A stretch of 64,000 nucleotides of DNA from Echinococcus granulosus (lineage: Eukaryota; Platyhelminthes; Cestoda; Cyclophyllidea; Taeniidae): the NCBI RefSeq assembly GCF_000524195.1, contig NW_020170382.1, forward strand, positions 1,487,107 through 1,551,106, given 5' to 3'. The translations under genes and the position numbers were made by a program. The notes beneath the pieces were generated by a model. That model made no database searches. It was not told where the DNA came from and was given only the letters and a program-made list of their open reading frames with translations. Shown piece by piece: positions 37,700 through 51,589 of the stretch (the stretch's first letter is position 1; each line of letters begins with the position of its first letter).

Positions 37700-38745
37700 G
37701 CCATTATTCGTAATGGTCACACAAAATTATCTCAATTCTGCGTTTATTAGAAGGCAATAACGCAGCTAGAATGCTAACTGGACGCCATGTACAGGTAAGA
37801 AGTCCTGAACAGGATGAGTGATGGGAGAATCGAGGAGTATTATTAGCACATACATCAATCTATGTATGCACACAACAAATTTGTCGTTAATGCCAACGTT
37901 ATTTTTCGATCCTAAATGCCAGTATGCTACTTGTGGTGCTCAATTTCATACCCCATACTCTCCCATTAAAATGATTGCCCTTGCAAAACATACCTGGGAT
38001 AATAAGCGTAAAAATGCGGCTGATAGTTCTCTAGTGGACTAAATGTCTGATTCAGCGCAAACTGGTTTCCCTACCGAGGGTGCCAACAACACACCTTCAG
38101 GTTTATTACATTGTTAATCAAGACCACTCCATTTTTATGTTTAAAAAATACAACTAAAAACATTCACAAGAACTTAAGCCGTGTAGTTAGTTGATTAAAT
38201 GTCCATTTCCTGCTTTCTGTTAGTGCTTAAAAAACTAATCTACTTAGTCAATCAAATCACTCACCCACCCACCCACAACTCGTCTGTAAAAACGCGCGGT
38301 ATAACGCCTCAGTAGACATGCTTCTGATCACGGACAAAGCGACCGGACAGGCTGGGGAGTGATGGACGTGGCAGATTAATTAAATAACCTGCTTCGCTGG
38401 CTGGTCAAGAGACGAGTAGTAATATCCATTTGACCTACAAGTCTTCCATGCGAACGCCCTCCTCGAACTAATTTATGCGGGTAGGAGGAAATTTTCTTTT
38501 CCTCCTGCGGACTGAATGCAAATTGACCATGTTTGCAGGCAGGTGGGCTGAAGGTGGAATGGTAAAAACAGCGGACTGAAAACAAAAGTGAATTATGGAA
38601 ATAAAACGCTAGTGGCTAAAGCATACTATTAATGTGTTTATTAGATTGGTTACATTAGAAAGGTTAACATGGGTCAAATAAATTTTAAGATTGTTATTAT
38701 ACTTAGAAACTTTAAAAATCATAAAACTAACATTTAAAGAACACA

Positions 38746-39733
38746 TGTAGCACGTCACAACTTCCTTGTAGACGAGAGAGGACATAAATCTCGGCCAGAA
38801 TATGTATTTTCAGCTGAAAAAAGGACTGCGGGGCTACTGGTATGGCCTGGAGGGCATCCCGCATAGCGGAAGCACAAAAAGGAAGCTTTAAGTACTCACA
38901 AAGCCAAAATTAAGAGTTAAACAAATAGCTAAAGTATTACATAGCACCCCTCCCACTTTGAGCGCCGACCCCAACGTTCCCCTTGGTCAATCCCCCCGCG
39001 TCGGCTATCACAACGTAGTCGGTGCTGTAAGAACAGCATCCACGAACCAACCATCCACACCAGTCAACTACTTTCCCTCCCACTAAACAGATATCTGACC
39101 GCAACGTCAATGTTCCACCTCGGTTATTTCACTGCATCTGCAGTTTCATCCTCTTTGAGAGATGTATTGTGGGAAGGGCAAATGTGCTAACCATCTCGTA
39201 TGTCCATCGCCAGTCGTAAGAACACTGGTCTCAACGCAGAGTCACTGAACACGCAACTGGGTTTAAAATAGTATCGTAGAGGTGGAGGTGGAGGAGGTAT
39301 CTCGTGTTCTCTTCCTTTACATCTTCATATAGCCATTGTAGACAGCTCCGTAGCGAGCTCTTCCAGATGGTTTGCGGTTAGCATCGCATTAGTTGTTCAT
39401 AACACTGGCAGAACACGTGACTACTGGGATAGTTGCCGAAGGTAGATGTCACTTCCAATCCTTGCATTGGGATCGTCACAGCTTCTCCCATCTGTAGCAT
39501 TTGCACTTCTGCGCTGCTAATGTTTTTCAACCGGCAGTAAATATATGGATGGTTATCCTTTAAGAACGGGCGCGCCTTCCACTGCCACCAGTGTAGCGCT
39601 TCGAGACTTCCAGAAGACGAAACAAGAAATAATACGCGGGAAGAATGTACATTGGCAAAGTGCACATGGGTTGAGGGACTACTGATATGGCTCGAAGGAC
39701 ATACGCCTCAGAGGAAGTGCAGAGGCTGAGGAA
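38746..39733 (-). mobile_element. TRIM-like LTR element, near-complete copy
   Basis: Inverted relative to the 43-kb copy. 3' LTR at 38746-38940, PPT next to it, 5' LTR end and PBS near 39594-39580; the outer part of the 5' LTR is lost. Its internal region (38904-39509) is identical to that of the 43-kb element although the LTRs are diverged. Confidence 0.75.
38904..39509 (-). repeat. 606-bp perfect inverted repeat, left arm
   Basis: Reverse complement of 43139-43744; I compared the arms base by base and saw no difference. It covers most of the TRIM internal region, the PPT and the first 38 nt of the 3' LTR. Sequence on both sides diverges abruptly. Confidence 0.85.
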
Positions 39734-40628
39734 AAATCCCCGAGTAAAATTCCATCCTTTTTAAAAAAGTGCATATCCTAGCATACGCATTTTCTGCTTC
39801 ATTGAAAGAAAGTGATCGCAACGTCATGGAATAGTTTATGCTTGTTGCATTAGCCAAGATACTTCTCAGCGTCTGTGCAAGTGAAAGTACACGGATTTGG
39901 TTCCAGATCCACAAAATTAGTAAAATATGGGAATAAAATATACCCTAATTTTTTTACTGTTGCTTAATTCGTATAATTTGCAAATACCTTAGTGTAAATA
40001 CGTCCAACAAATGATATGAAATTTACTGAAAGATACTAATGTCTAAGGACAAGTAAATTTTATCCAATGAACTGTAAATTTATGCTAGCATAAGATCGCA
40101 ACATTATCCCATTCATTCACCATACTCAACTGGTGGGATTCCTTCTGCGAGTTTTGGACTAAATCAGTGAGAGCTTCCGTTCATTGCAATGTTTCAGTGG
40201 TTGTGTCTACGCTTTGCAAAAGCTATATGTATCTCTCGCTAAGGGGCAACCAACACCTCCGGATCACAATAAAATTTTTTTTGACACTCTGTATCGTCCC
40301 AGGTCATTGAAAGCAAAAAGCATGGGGCGAAAAGTTTGAGCTGATTAGTCTTTGCTTAAGGCATAAAATCCACATACACAAACGCCGTTGTTATTTCAAA
40401 ACAAATGAAATAGAGATGAAGAAATGAATTACAAATTCTAGTTACATTAAAATTACACAAACCGGATTGGCGCAAAATGTAGAAATGGAGGGTTTTACGG
40501 GTAGAACTTCCGTTACTTCACCGAATCTAAGAAAAGCTGACTGCAAAAGTTGGTAGCATTCTTAGTCTAGCTAGCTGCAAAGACATGCTACGCATGGAAA
40601 CCTGTAAAATGCCCTCAATTTTCTGTTG

Positions 40629-40728
40629 NNNNNNNNNNNNNNNNNNNNNNNNNNNNNNNNNNNNNNNNNNNNNNNNNNNNNNNNNNNNNNNNNNNNNNNN
40701 NNNNNNNNNNNNNNNNNNNNNNNNNNNN
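40629..40728. other. Assembly gap (100 N)
   Basis: Exactly 100 N; flanked on the right by the gap-edge repeat. Confidence 0.98.
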
Positions 40729-40820
40729 TTTGCGCTGCACACTTGATCAAGCACCGACTGCTATGTTCAAAGTGAATTTCATCGACAATCAGATGACCAA
40801 AATAGGTTAACTGCAGAAAA
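40729..40820 (+). repeat. Gap-edge repeat, copy 1
   Basis: Immediately right of the 100-N gap: about 68 bp (GCGCTGCACACTTGATCAAG ... GACAATCAGATGACC) nearly identical to the right flank of the 52-kb gap. Confidence 0.75.
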
Positions 40821-42444
40821 TATTTGCTTCTAAATTTAACAAATCATCATCATAATGGTGACTCATAAATGAGATGGAATCTCGTATTCCGTTTTCCTTT
40901 ATTTGAAGGTTCATTCACATTCACCCTTGTAGATGTTTCAGCGAGTCTTAAAGATTTGCATCCGAATAAACAATCATCACGCGTCAAATAGATGGATCGC
41001 TTTTGACTACTTTTAATTCTAAGGCGGTAAAACAATGCAAACGATAAAATCTACCTGTCTCGATTCGACTAACGGTAACTGTTGTAACCATAATACCGTG
41101 TCTAGGCATGACTTTAACAACTTCTTTCATCATGAAATGCTATTCGGTACACTTTAAAACCACGGAAAAATGGTTTCTTTAATACGAGGCACTAGAAGCT
41201 TGAAGTCCGCTTCCTAGTGAAACACGCCAGCTTCTCACATCAAATGAATGCACTTACTCTAAAAGGCCTTACTAGATATTTTACATTTAGTCGTTCTAAT
41301 GATACTTTGAAATCCTGCTGTGTCATTACCAGTGCAGGGGGATCATACACTTTTGCAAAAATACTATTTTTATATCTCATTTTACGCATTTTCGTCTGGG
41401 TGCATGTCTATCGGCAAATGACAAGTGAAACGGACCTCAACACGCGACTCGATGAGGGGAGAAGCAAGTTAAAAAGGGTGTGGGAGGTGATCAGTTTGGA
41501 TTGTGGAGGAAGGGGGAGGGGCAATTCTCTCCCCGTCGCCTCTGTCCCCCACGATCGCGTGACTAGAGCAATTGGGAGTGGACAAAGTGGACGCCTGGCC
41601 ACTAAACCCCGGCGCCTAGCTGATTGCATCTGCATGTGTTTGGGGCATGTGAAGTGCTGCAGCTACCCCCTTCTCATGCTGGCTGTCGTCTTCCGTCATT
41701 TGTCCTCATGGTAGCGTTATCCATCGAGCATGATCAACCACCGGAAAATTATTGCCATGTAGTAATTAAGTAACAGGGATTCTTGCAGTCTATCGTAATT
41801 CGGCTGCCATGGCTATGCTAAAACGCACTGCTTACGGCAACTGTCTATAACGAAAAATACTTCCAGACCTGCTCCTAAAGGACACCAAAGGAGGGCACTT
41901 ACTGGAAAGGCCTGAGTTTGTAGATACTCGTAGCATGAAAGTACCAGAATTGCATCTACTTTTGGCTGCTAAGTCTCCAGCTCTGTTATGAGGGCAGATA
42001 CTGGTTGAACAGTAGATTTCAGCGAATTTAAAACCTCCATTAATGTAATTTTAGCAATATTTACGTTAAACGGTTGAATATTGAGCATCATCCAATGATT
42101 GTAAACGCCTCCATATCGTAAGTTTTGAGCAACCCAGTCGACTAAACAGCATTGAAATGGCCATAAAGTAGAAAGGGTAAATAGATAGGGGACGGCGCTC
42201 TTGAAGGTAAATTTTCCTATGAAGAGTAAACATACCAAATGCATCAACTGGAACACATTGTTCAGTTATCAGCAGGACGTAGCAAATTTAGCTTACAGCT
42301 ATGACTTCTGCTGAAGGAATTTTTGTGGTAGGTGGTATGGTTTGAGTGATATCTGGACTGAGATCAATGTGAACAAGGTATATGGTTTGAAATTAGTTGT
42401 GGTGATGGCATTGCGGCTTTATATTACATGAAGCCGTCTACAAA

Positions 42445-42590
42445 AGCTGTATGAAGATGTGAAGGAAGTGAACACGCGATACCTCCTCCACCTCTCCACT
42501 GACTAGGTAAAATGTAGATACACATGACTGAGCAGCGCTGAAATGAGAACAAGGTAACGAGGAGGAATAGGCGTGAAAATTTGTTCCTGA
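42445..42590 (+). mobile_element. TRIM-like internal fragment
   Basis: Matches the family around TATGAAGATGTGAAGGAAG, ACACGCGATACCTCCTCC and GAGAACAAGGTAACGAGGAG; no LTR. Lies just upstream of the complete 43-kb copy. Confidence 0.5.
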
Positions 42591-42858
42591 AATGCTCCAG
42601 ACTAAAAATACTTCCTTTATTACCTTGAATTTAACATTTACGACCACGATAATTCCATGTTTTTCTACTTTAATTAAATCTGCATCCTTGAAATGGCATG
42701 AATGGCTTCTGTACGGCTTGATTTCCAGTGGGCACAAATTATATGCTTAGGCATTTATCGCCACGAAATCACTCACAATGAGTTTAAAATCAACACTCAT
42801 CACCGCCTTGATCCAGGTAGCCACTGCCCAAAAATGTAGCCAGGATCCACTTTTGCAC

Positions 42859-43902
42859 TTAATAATTTGAATCTTTGTTTAACCCTTCGTTTTGGCATAG
42901 TGGGACCTAAGCCTCCGCCTGTATACTTCCGCTGGGCAGCGAAGCCTCCCAGCCATGTCAGTAGCACTCACGGCCATTCTCTACGTCAGTGATACAAATT
43001 TCACCCAGGTATTACGTCTCCTTGCGTCTTCAGGAAAGACTTAAGGTGCTACATTGGTGGCAGTGGAAAGTGAACCCGATCTTGAAGGTCAACTACCCTA
43101 ATTTCTCCTACTAAATGCTAAACCCTAACGTGGTGGAGGAAGTGCAAATGCTACAGATGGGAGAAGCTGTGACGATCCCAATGCAAGGATTGGAAGTGAC
43201 ATCTACCTTCGGCAACTATCCCAGTAGTCACGTGTTCTGCCAGTGTTATGAACAACTAATGCGATGCTAACCGCAAACCATCTGGAAGAGCTCGCTACGG
43301 AGCTGTCTACAATGGCTATATGAAGATGTAAAGGAAGAGAACACGAGATACCTCCTCCACCTCCACCTCTACGATACTATTTTAAACCCAGTTGCGTGTT
43401 CAGTGACTCTGCGTTGAGACCAGTGTTCTTACGACTGGCGATGGACATACGAGATGGTTAGCACATTTGCCCTTCCCACAATACATCTCTCAAAGAGGAT
43501 GAAACTGCAGATGCAGTGAAATAACCGAGGTGGAACATTGACGTTGCGGTCAGATATCTGTTTAGTGGGAGGGAAAGTAGTTGACTGGTGTGGATGGTTG
43601 GTTCGTGGATGCTGTTCTTACAGCACCGACTACGTTGTGATAGCCGACGCGGGGGGATTGACCAAGGGGAACGTTGGGGTCGGCGCTCAAAGTGGGAGGG
43701 GTGCTATGTAATACTTTAGCTATTTGTTTAACTCTTAATTTTGGTTTTGTGGGTACTTAAAGCTCCGCCTTTGTATTACTGCTAAGTTGCATGGCCAATG
43801 GGCCATGCTAGTACTCCCCCAGCCCTTCTCTGCTTTAGTAATACATATTCTGCATTTGTAGCATGTCTTTCTTCGACTTTAGGGAAGCATATGGATGCTA
43901 CA
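42859..43902 (+). mobile_element. TRIM-like LTR element, complete copy (about 1.04 kb)
   Basis: Best reference copy. The 5' LTR (42859-43053) and 3' LTR (43707-43902) are about 196 bp each; the 3' LTR begins TGTAATACTTT and both end GCTACA, giving TG..CA termini. A primer-binding-like site TGGTGGCAGTGGAAAG starts 1-2 nt after the 5' LTR, and a purine tract AAAGTGGGAGGGG precedes the 3' LTR. A possible 4-bp target duplication, GCAC, flanks it (42855-42858, 43903-43906). The 650-bp internal region has no gag/pol, as in terminal-repeat retrotransposons in miniature. The two LTRs differ strongly, so the insertion is old. Confidence 0.8.
43139..43744 (+). repeat. 606-bp perfect inverted repeat, right arm
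   Basis: Partner of 38904-39509. Begins at GAAGTGCAAATGC and ends at TTAATTTTGG inside the 3' LTR. Confidence 0.85.
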
Positions 43903-46159
43903 GCACCTACTAACTTGCAGGCATTTGGAATCTTTGAGGGCAAAGCCAAAATATAGCGGCCACAAGATTCACCTCGTGTAGTACTTTAAAATAATTAAAT
44001 CTATTAGTTAATAAATTACTTGCGAGTGAGATGTGTACTTTTTGTCACTAAACCACATGGTTTCTGATGTATTTCTGGTTCATTTCTCGTCTACTTTACT
44101 TACTCACGGAAGTCGGTTCAATTAGTGAATCAGTCTCATGTTTCTGCTTCTGACTTCACAAGAATGATTTTGTCCTTTTTTATTCTTTTCTACAATTCAA
44201 TTTTGTGCATTGTGAAGTATTGTTGGTTTTGCAAAAAAATTTACATATCATAAAAAACTAACAAACGCTCCTTCCAGAAAAGCATCATTTTGTGCGGTTT
44301 ACTATGAATGCCTTTGCATTTGAAACTATCAAAAGTAGGCAAATTTGCATATTTTAACATTACCATTGAGTAGTGTATTTGCAATTTTAATGGCAAATAT
44401 GTTATGGAACATGCTAATGGTATCCAAAATCATTAGTGCATGGGAATCCACCTTTAGGACTAATACATTTATCAATAACAGAAGCTGTATTTAAAACTGC
44501 TGGAACCTGAAGAAGACAGGCGACTGGTGGTGGTTTTACTCAACAAATCACATGCCTGTTTCTACCAATACGGAAAGGGAACGGGGTAGTGTTAATGACT
44601 GAATCATTGCTGCGATTTTTCATGGTAATGCATAAAATACTTTGATCTTATCTTTACGCATGAGACAGTGATATCTTTATCATGCTTCCGTCTAAAAATG
44701 TACAACTTTTACTAATCGAACAATACCAAAACGTTTATAAGTATTACAAATTGCCAATCATTCAAAAGCAAACTATCACGTAGCATCTAAATAAACTGTT
44801 TATGAGATCTTTTAGCTATTTTCGCAAGCAACATAGTAAATACGTCAGAAACCCTCCTAAGTCATTAAAAAATGTGTTAAAATGGAGTTCAAAGGGAAAG
44901 CAACAGATATTACATTTAATTACCCAGATTTATTTTCACTAACATTTTTATTGAAATGGAAATTGTGAATTGAAAGGCCAAAAAACCAAAAAATACCCTG
45001 TACTTTGCAAGCCGACTGATCCCTTTCGCTTTGAGTACTGCCTTGTGGCCGCCCACACCGAATTCCTTCGCATGAGTCATTAGAAAGGGATCCAATAAAT
45101 CGATAGATGGATGCCTCAACCGCGTACGCAAAGTCCAAACTGAGGCCCAAATTGGTGTTTTTTGGTTGGGATTCGTGCTACTTTATGACTGTTGCACATT
45201 CAAAATGATCTGCGGTTCAGTTCACTCTGGCAAAACTGGCACCTTAAAAATACGTTAGTATCGGGTGACCGAAAGAGTTTGTACGGTTTTGGGTGTAGCC
45301 TGCTGCGGCGACACCAGCAAAAAATCCGTGCAATAATTGATGCGCTTGTTTCATAAACCTTACATATGGTGGATCAAGCTGTCGGTATGGCATCTAGTGT
45401 TGCGCTCCCTGTAGGCTTTATCTTTTTTTGAATCCACTATCATAGGATAAAGTGTCGGTCAAACCTTATGCTTGTGACTGGAGCTTATCCACTCAACCGA
45501 CTGAGCATCATTTTAGTTCAAAATCTCTGGAAGCTAATTTCTTGTCAAATTTGTTACAAGGACATACTGAGAAGGTATGGCATACGGTATAGGACAGCAT
45601 ACAATAGCCTACACAGTTCGGCAAAATTAAACGGTTTATTTGATCTAGATTTATCGTTTTGATCAGCAGCGTCTTTCCTTGGCCGTGAGGAATTACATAT
45701 CACTACTGATACACAAAAGTAATTGGAGGTGAAGGTATAAATACCAACCTTCGGTGGTGCTTGACGTCGCGCGGGGTGGTGAAACTTCTAGTCGACTCTT
45801 GCATTGAGTGGGAAGGGGAGGTGACGGAAGTAACGGAGGAAATGGGTTATACTAGCATGCATGATTAAATAAAGAGTTAAGGGGCAAATAAGCGCTAAAG
45901 GCCATAACAATGTCCTCTACTTATCCTTCACTTCTTCAGTTCACACGGTTAGGATTGCGGCGTCAGGAGAGGCTTGTTGACTGATTGACTAACCTCAGAT
46001 TAGACTAATGACCTTTATATTGGAGCATTCTTTAAATGCGAACAAACAACTCATTCACTGCCTGTTTCACTCTCCTAGGCCGAGCAAAGTCTTCATTCTC
46101 GAAGGGCTCAGGCGCGTGGTAGACCGTTGATGCAATTGTCTACTTGTTGAGGACCAAAT
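43903..46159. other. Gene-free intergenic stretch
   Basis: AT-rich sequence; no conserved ORF or repeat recognised. Confidence 0.5.
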
Positions 46160-46640
46160 AACATTTGCAACCGAAATCTATCCACTTGACACAACTCGCG
46201 AATACGTCAAAAAGCTTCCTCTCTCCTCCATCTTCTCATTTCTTTTCAGCATCTTCGTTTTTATTTTCAGAAACAGCTAGGACTAGTGATTTAGTGAAAA
46301 GAAAGACCTATTCTTATTCTTACTGGGCAGTATGAGGCAAGAGAACACAACGTCAGACCCCATATCACAAACGGAAAAGCTGAGCATTGAGAAGATTCAC
46401 AATTTTTTTCTCATGGTGTCGCTCCACATGTTGATCTTCTATCCGCCTTGGTAACAGCATTGGGCAATCGTGGGATTACGGGATCACCTGTGGAATGGCA
46501 TTTACAGTTGGGTGGGAAATGAAAACGAGACTTAGACGGAGGTGGTTGGGGGCTAGGTTGTTGCTTTGGATTCCAGTAATGAGGGGCTATTTGCAAGTCT
46601 TGCTAGAACAGGCTAATATATTCGACGAATATTATTATTC
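46160..46640 (+). repeat. Dispersed repeat of about 480 bp, copy 1
   Basis: Aligns with about 53755-54265 in the same orientation: CCGAAATCTATCCACTTGAC, CTAGTGATTTAGTGAAAAGA, and a well-conserved block at about 46440-46515 reading VTALGNRGITGSPVEWHLQL then GGK and stop. Family not recognised. Confidence 0.55.
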
Positions 46641-47391
46641 TAATTAATAAAACCTTTAGAAAAGTTTCCTTCAGTCAAGCAACTTCTTCTATTATAAAAT
46701 AACCACACAAACTTATTTGGTGAAAGTGGTTTTGGGTATAATTTGATCAGGTTAAATTGAAATAGGCCGAGGCAACGCGCACTTTAGTCTCGCATGCAAG
46801 TGACAACAAACGTTTTCCCTCTTCACCTGTTCATACGCGTTCTCCACATGTGCCACACTGACACACACGCTAACGCCATAGACCCCTCCCCTACACACGT
46901 AACCCCCATCACCTTTCCAAGCTGCTCGTTCTATCAGGCGCCGAGTATCATCTCTAGCATCACCATTTTGCGTGCTGAGGAGAAGGGTGGAGGTGAGCTT
47001 TATTGTGTGTGATGCGTGTGAGTACTTTCAATCACTTTCCCACTGCCCTGACCCCTACCTCCCATCCACCTTGGCTTCGCTGTTGCCCCTCGTTAAGTAA
47101 ACTGATGCTCGTTTGTGGTGTGGCGAATACACACTCACACCCCGCCGCTTCTATCATCTCCCAGTGATCTGTGAATGGGAGCAGAGTGGCGTGGTGTGGT
47201 GAGGTGAGGTGAGGAGGGAATTGGAGAGAGCAGCAGCAGCAGCAGGAGACGTAGCTAACACGCACACACATCAAGATTAGTGGCACGCAAGCTCTTCTGT
47301 TCAGCGTCGCCTTAATCCGCACCTCACCTCACCCCACACGCGTACGAGTTGGTAGTTGACTTTCGTACTTTCAGTGAACAGTGGCCTGTTG

Positions 47392-47413
47392 TTGCTGCTG
47401 CTGCTGCTGCTGC
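47392..47413 (+). repeat. TGC trinucleotide microsatellite
   Basis: Seven TGC units in a GC-rich intergenic patch; short ORFs across it (poly-Ala, poly-Cys) are artefacts of the repeat. Confidence 0.75.
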
Positions 47414-49026
47414 TTCTGTGGTCCTGTGTCAGTGGTGTGTGTATGCGTGCACGCAAGATCAGATTTCACGTCAAATTATAAATGGGGCAAGAGAGAGGGG
47501 AGAGCGAAAAATGCGAGATACGTTTATTATTATTACTGTTCTAATGATTATAGTTGTAATTTTTATTAGTAGGTTAAAAATGAGGATTTAGTGCCACTAA
47601 AAGGCATGTGGGCTTGACTCCTCTCTACACAATCGCTTTTTGTACCTGACAGAATTCAGGGGATGCACCAAGTCACCTTTAGAAAAACCTTCTACTATTT
47701 AACAGCACCAAATTAAGGGTGACTTACAGGAAAAGCATGCATATTTAGAAAATTTGGCTTTCTAACATACTTTGACAACCACCAGAGCCTTCTCTAAAAT
47801 TGTGATAAGCCACAGCAGTATGGAAGAAGACGGATGATTAACCTGCGGAATTGGTGGGTGGCTGATCGGGGTAACCGAAGGGTCACTTGGCCGAGAAGGA
47901 GTTCAGCCTGCGGAAAAAACATCGTAGGGTTAAAGATGCGGCTAGACAAAGAAGACATTACTCCATAGGGATAGACCGGTTCATTATTTTGAGTAATACT
48001 ACTGATAGCAATCTATTAAAGTGATTTGAATGCCTTTTAGGGATTATTTATAAGGAACCATTGTAAATCAGGACGATTTACGGGAATGCGTAAAGGTTTT
48101 GTCTTGCGCATTCAGTATTTATGCCTAATTTTGTGGCTGAGAGTTTAAAATTAGATAACTATTGGCATGTTTTGACACCTTTCCAAGCGCTTATTTTACT
48201 TTCTCCTACAAGTAAGGTTGTATAGACGACATTTACATTTTAACTTTTTGCATTAAATTACAAACAGTAAGCATTAAATAGTCGCAACTGTCACTTGGAT
48301 GCATGACAAGCGATTTGACTGATCGCCCCTATCGATAGTAGTAATAGGCGGTAGATCACTTATAAGATCGGACCCGTCGTCTGGTGTCACCGGACCTTGA
48401 CATTATAAATTACTTCACAAAAGAAGTTGAGGGTACGTCATTGATCATGACAGTGGCACCACAGAAATGACACAATGCACTGTGGTAAACCAAGGCGCCC
48501 CTTTTTACATTAGCTGGTGGGATCGCTGAAGAGGAATAAGCTGTTTGCTTGTGTAAAACCCGGTTTCACAGCAGTGAGACCATGTGTGCGCTTTTTGTGT
48601 GGGTGCGAGGAGAAGGCCAGTGGAGCCTAATTGCTAGTGGGCTGATTTTGGAAGGCGATAAGGTGGGAGAGGCACCTTGAGCCTTGATGGGCGAACGGAG
48701 GGGAAGGAGAGAAAGGGAAGACATTGCGTGTTTTGGCAAAACGGACACCCACAGTGAAAAATCTTTCTCCTTCCACCTCCACCCTTACTTCTGACTGCGT
48801 CCATCTTACAACGGTATACACGTGGCTCGTTGTGTAGGCGGGTGTGTCCTGCATTGCGCTATTAGGTCAAATTGGCCAAGAAACCATCATTCGCCCTAGA
48901 TTGCTTTAAAAGAGCGTCTTGATGGCCGGCGCATTCATACGCTACATCGTTAATAAATTTTCTTATTTAATTCTTACTTTCAATAAATCATCTTACCTTT
49001 AACTGTCCATCCTGCATCCACCCTGT

Positions 49027-49051
49027 ATCCATCCATCCATCCATCCATCCA
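49027..49051 (+). repeat. ATCC tetranucleotide microsatellite
   Basis: About six consecutive ATCC units in the intergenic region upstream of irx. Confidence 0.75.
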
Positions 49052-50635
49052 CTCAAGAAGGCCCTGTCTTAAGAAGACGGTCCAAATGGACATTGCAATA
49101 TGATGCAACATAGCTAGAGACCGAAGTATAGGTGAAAATAGTGAAGGAGATTATAAAAGGATGCCAAAACGATTTCACGCACAGTTCTTTTTTCTTTAAT
49201 AAAACCACAAAGTGAAGTCCAAATGTTTGTTTACACTGAAGCACAAATGTTAATGGAACTGCTGCAGCAGTTAGTAAAACAAGGCAAAAATTCCTTCAGC
49301 TTCTCGACCAATTTGTGTGCTTGATTACGTCTAATTTTGAGTACCTTCATTGTCTCAAAGTAAAAAATCAAATGTAAACGCGTAATTAACTCATAAAAGG
49401 AGAAAAAAATCCGGCCAAGTTAGCAGCAGAGCTATTTAAGTCTCTGGTTATTGAAAATGCATGACCCACGTATTACCGGGTCATCGCTAGAGGCGACAAA
49501 TCACGGTTTCTATTTGAGAACCAGTTGTGCTACTCTGACTCTGGAAACATGCTCTGCCCTAATGATACCCCCTCGAAACATATTATCATCACATTACCGA
49601 TTCACGACTGTTTACCCTTTCACCATGGTTGCCTCACTTGTTTTTGAAATCTCACTTATCACCTCCAAAAGCATTATTAGCAAGTAAACCCAAATATTTT
49701 AAAGTCCATAAGACTTATAGGATAGTCTCTGAAAGATATTTCATCCGCTTTACCAAAATTTGAATAAACACCTAATTTTTTTTCTCACGCCCTGACTCCA
49801 CAAACCTGGTACATAATTGGGCAGAAATCAACCGCTCACTGCGTCTCCTCCTCCCGAGGTGCAATTTTGTGCGAATACAATCGTCTCGTTTTATCTGGTG
49901 AGCATCTGCACCAGGTTGTGGGTGCTTCTTTTGTGAGGAGGCTAAGTAATTACCTGTTTGCGTGTCCACAAAACTGCTAATCAAGATGTCGAGTTTGTAC
50001 TTCGGGTCCGACTGCCCGCCCCCCCCCCTTTACTTCCTCCATGATAGCCGCGAGCTTCATGAGTGTGTTTGGGTGTGGATGTGGATGTGGTTGAGAGGAT
50101 GAAGACCTGATTTTGCCACACGATAAGAATGCCGCAGTTTGCGTGTCACCTTCACACCCCTGTTCCACGTATACACATGAGGGGGAGGAAGAGGCGCATA
50201 GTACACCTATGAGGTTTTTGTTTACATTGTATAGTTGATTGCACTAACTCCTTAGCCTCCCGGACATCAGTCATCACTTTAGCGGCATGGTAACAGTCCA
50301 CTAGTTCTTCGGTTCGTGTCTTATTACGACTGCAGGGGTGACTCCAAGAGCCACTAATTTGCATTCTATTCAGACATCCAAGGACCGAGTTGGCTTGTGA
50401 GTCCACAAACCATCGGAAGAGCTAAAAGGTTAGGGGAATGGCGGCGTTGTCGGTGTAACGATACGCAAACACTAGAATACTGCTAAACTGCAACAGAATG
50501 AGGTTTGTTTCTACCCGGGTCCAACTAGCTCCCAGCCCTGGTGGCATCACGTCGAAGGAGACAATTAAGTGTGATTTTCATGATTTTCCTCTGATATTTT
50601 ATGGTATGACTCGACTTGACACATTCATTGATAAG

Positions 50636-50681
50636 ACTACTACTACTACTGCTGCTGCTGCTGCTACTACTACTACTACTC
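50636..50681 (+). repeat. Compound ACT/GCT trinucleotide array
   Basis: ACT units, then a block of GCT, then ACT again: a symmetrical compound array of 46 bp. It lies in intergenic DNA about 2 kb upstream of the irx start. Confidence 0.8.
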
Positions 50682-51589
50682 TTTTAATGTCACTTTAGTT
50701 CAATAATAGTTTTGCTGCTGCATATAGAGATACAAAGAAATCAACGGGTACTCCCTCACCATTTGGACTCTTTTTGATAGTGAAAAAAGAGGAGCCGGAC
50801 ATTCAGCTTACTGTGTAACGGCTGTACTAAAGCCATCTATTTTATGGTCTTCTTATGCTTTTCTATCCTCCGAAGTAATGCCATGAGTGAACACAGCAAC
50901 CCCTTTTTTTCAGGAGTCCCTGTGTTACTGTTACTTTGCCTAAACAATGAAAAAAAATAAAAAGGTTAAAATACTCTAACCCGCGCCTTAAACTTAACAG
51001 CCTGAGATAATCTTTTGCACAAGCATAACTTTAAAGCCGAGTCTTTTTAGGGAGAAGTTACACAAAACCTTGCGGTACCTTCCTTAAGCTTGGCAACTAC
51101 CGCTACCAGTGTATACCTTTGATTCGTCATTTGCATTTTAAAGTTATATTTTGCTGCATAATTAATGTGGCAATTATAAATTCCAAGATGTAGACTTGTT
51201 TAATGTGACTGATCTGGTTTAATAATTAAGTATAAATAAACACTCTACTCAGGCTATACTCTAGCGTGATATTTTCGGAAAACAAATTATTGGTTCTACA
51301 TTTACTAAACTTAGATACTAGTGACTGGCTTTAAGGAGCGGTGTAATTTTTAGTGGCATCTCTCAAACATTAGATTACGAAAACCGTCTTTTAAATCCAA
51401 AAAAACTCATTTTCATGTTTGTATTGCAATGGACAGGCAAGTCCAGTGATCAGTAAGGGCCGAGCGTACGCCTTCAAGCCTTGCATGAACCCAAATGCGA
51501 AACAAGGGCCAGTTCATGTTCGAGTACTGTGACACCTTTTCTTAAACAGTTAAAGGGGGTTGGGAATAATGGAGAGGCAATCGCAATTA

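Larger units (their letters stand above)
46641..51589. other. Intergenic region upstream of irx
   Basis: No protein gene recognised. Alternating AT-rich and GC-rich patches (46.8-47.5, 48.55-48.85, 49.96-50.42 kb) with three microsatellites. As Iroquois genes are typically surrounded by distal enhancers, these GC patches are candidates for regulatory DNA, but nothing in the sequence proves it. Confidence 0.45.

Noticed and set aside
41217..41714. 165-codon plus-strand ORF
   Set aside because: Starts at a non-ATG codon, mixes AT-rich and GC-rich halves, and shows no motif or plausible splice context.
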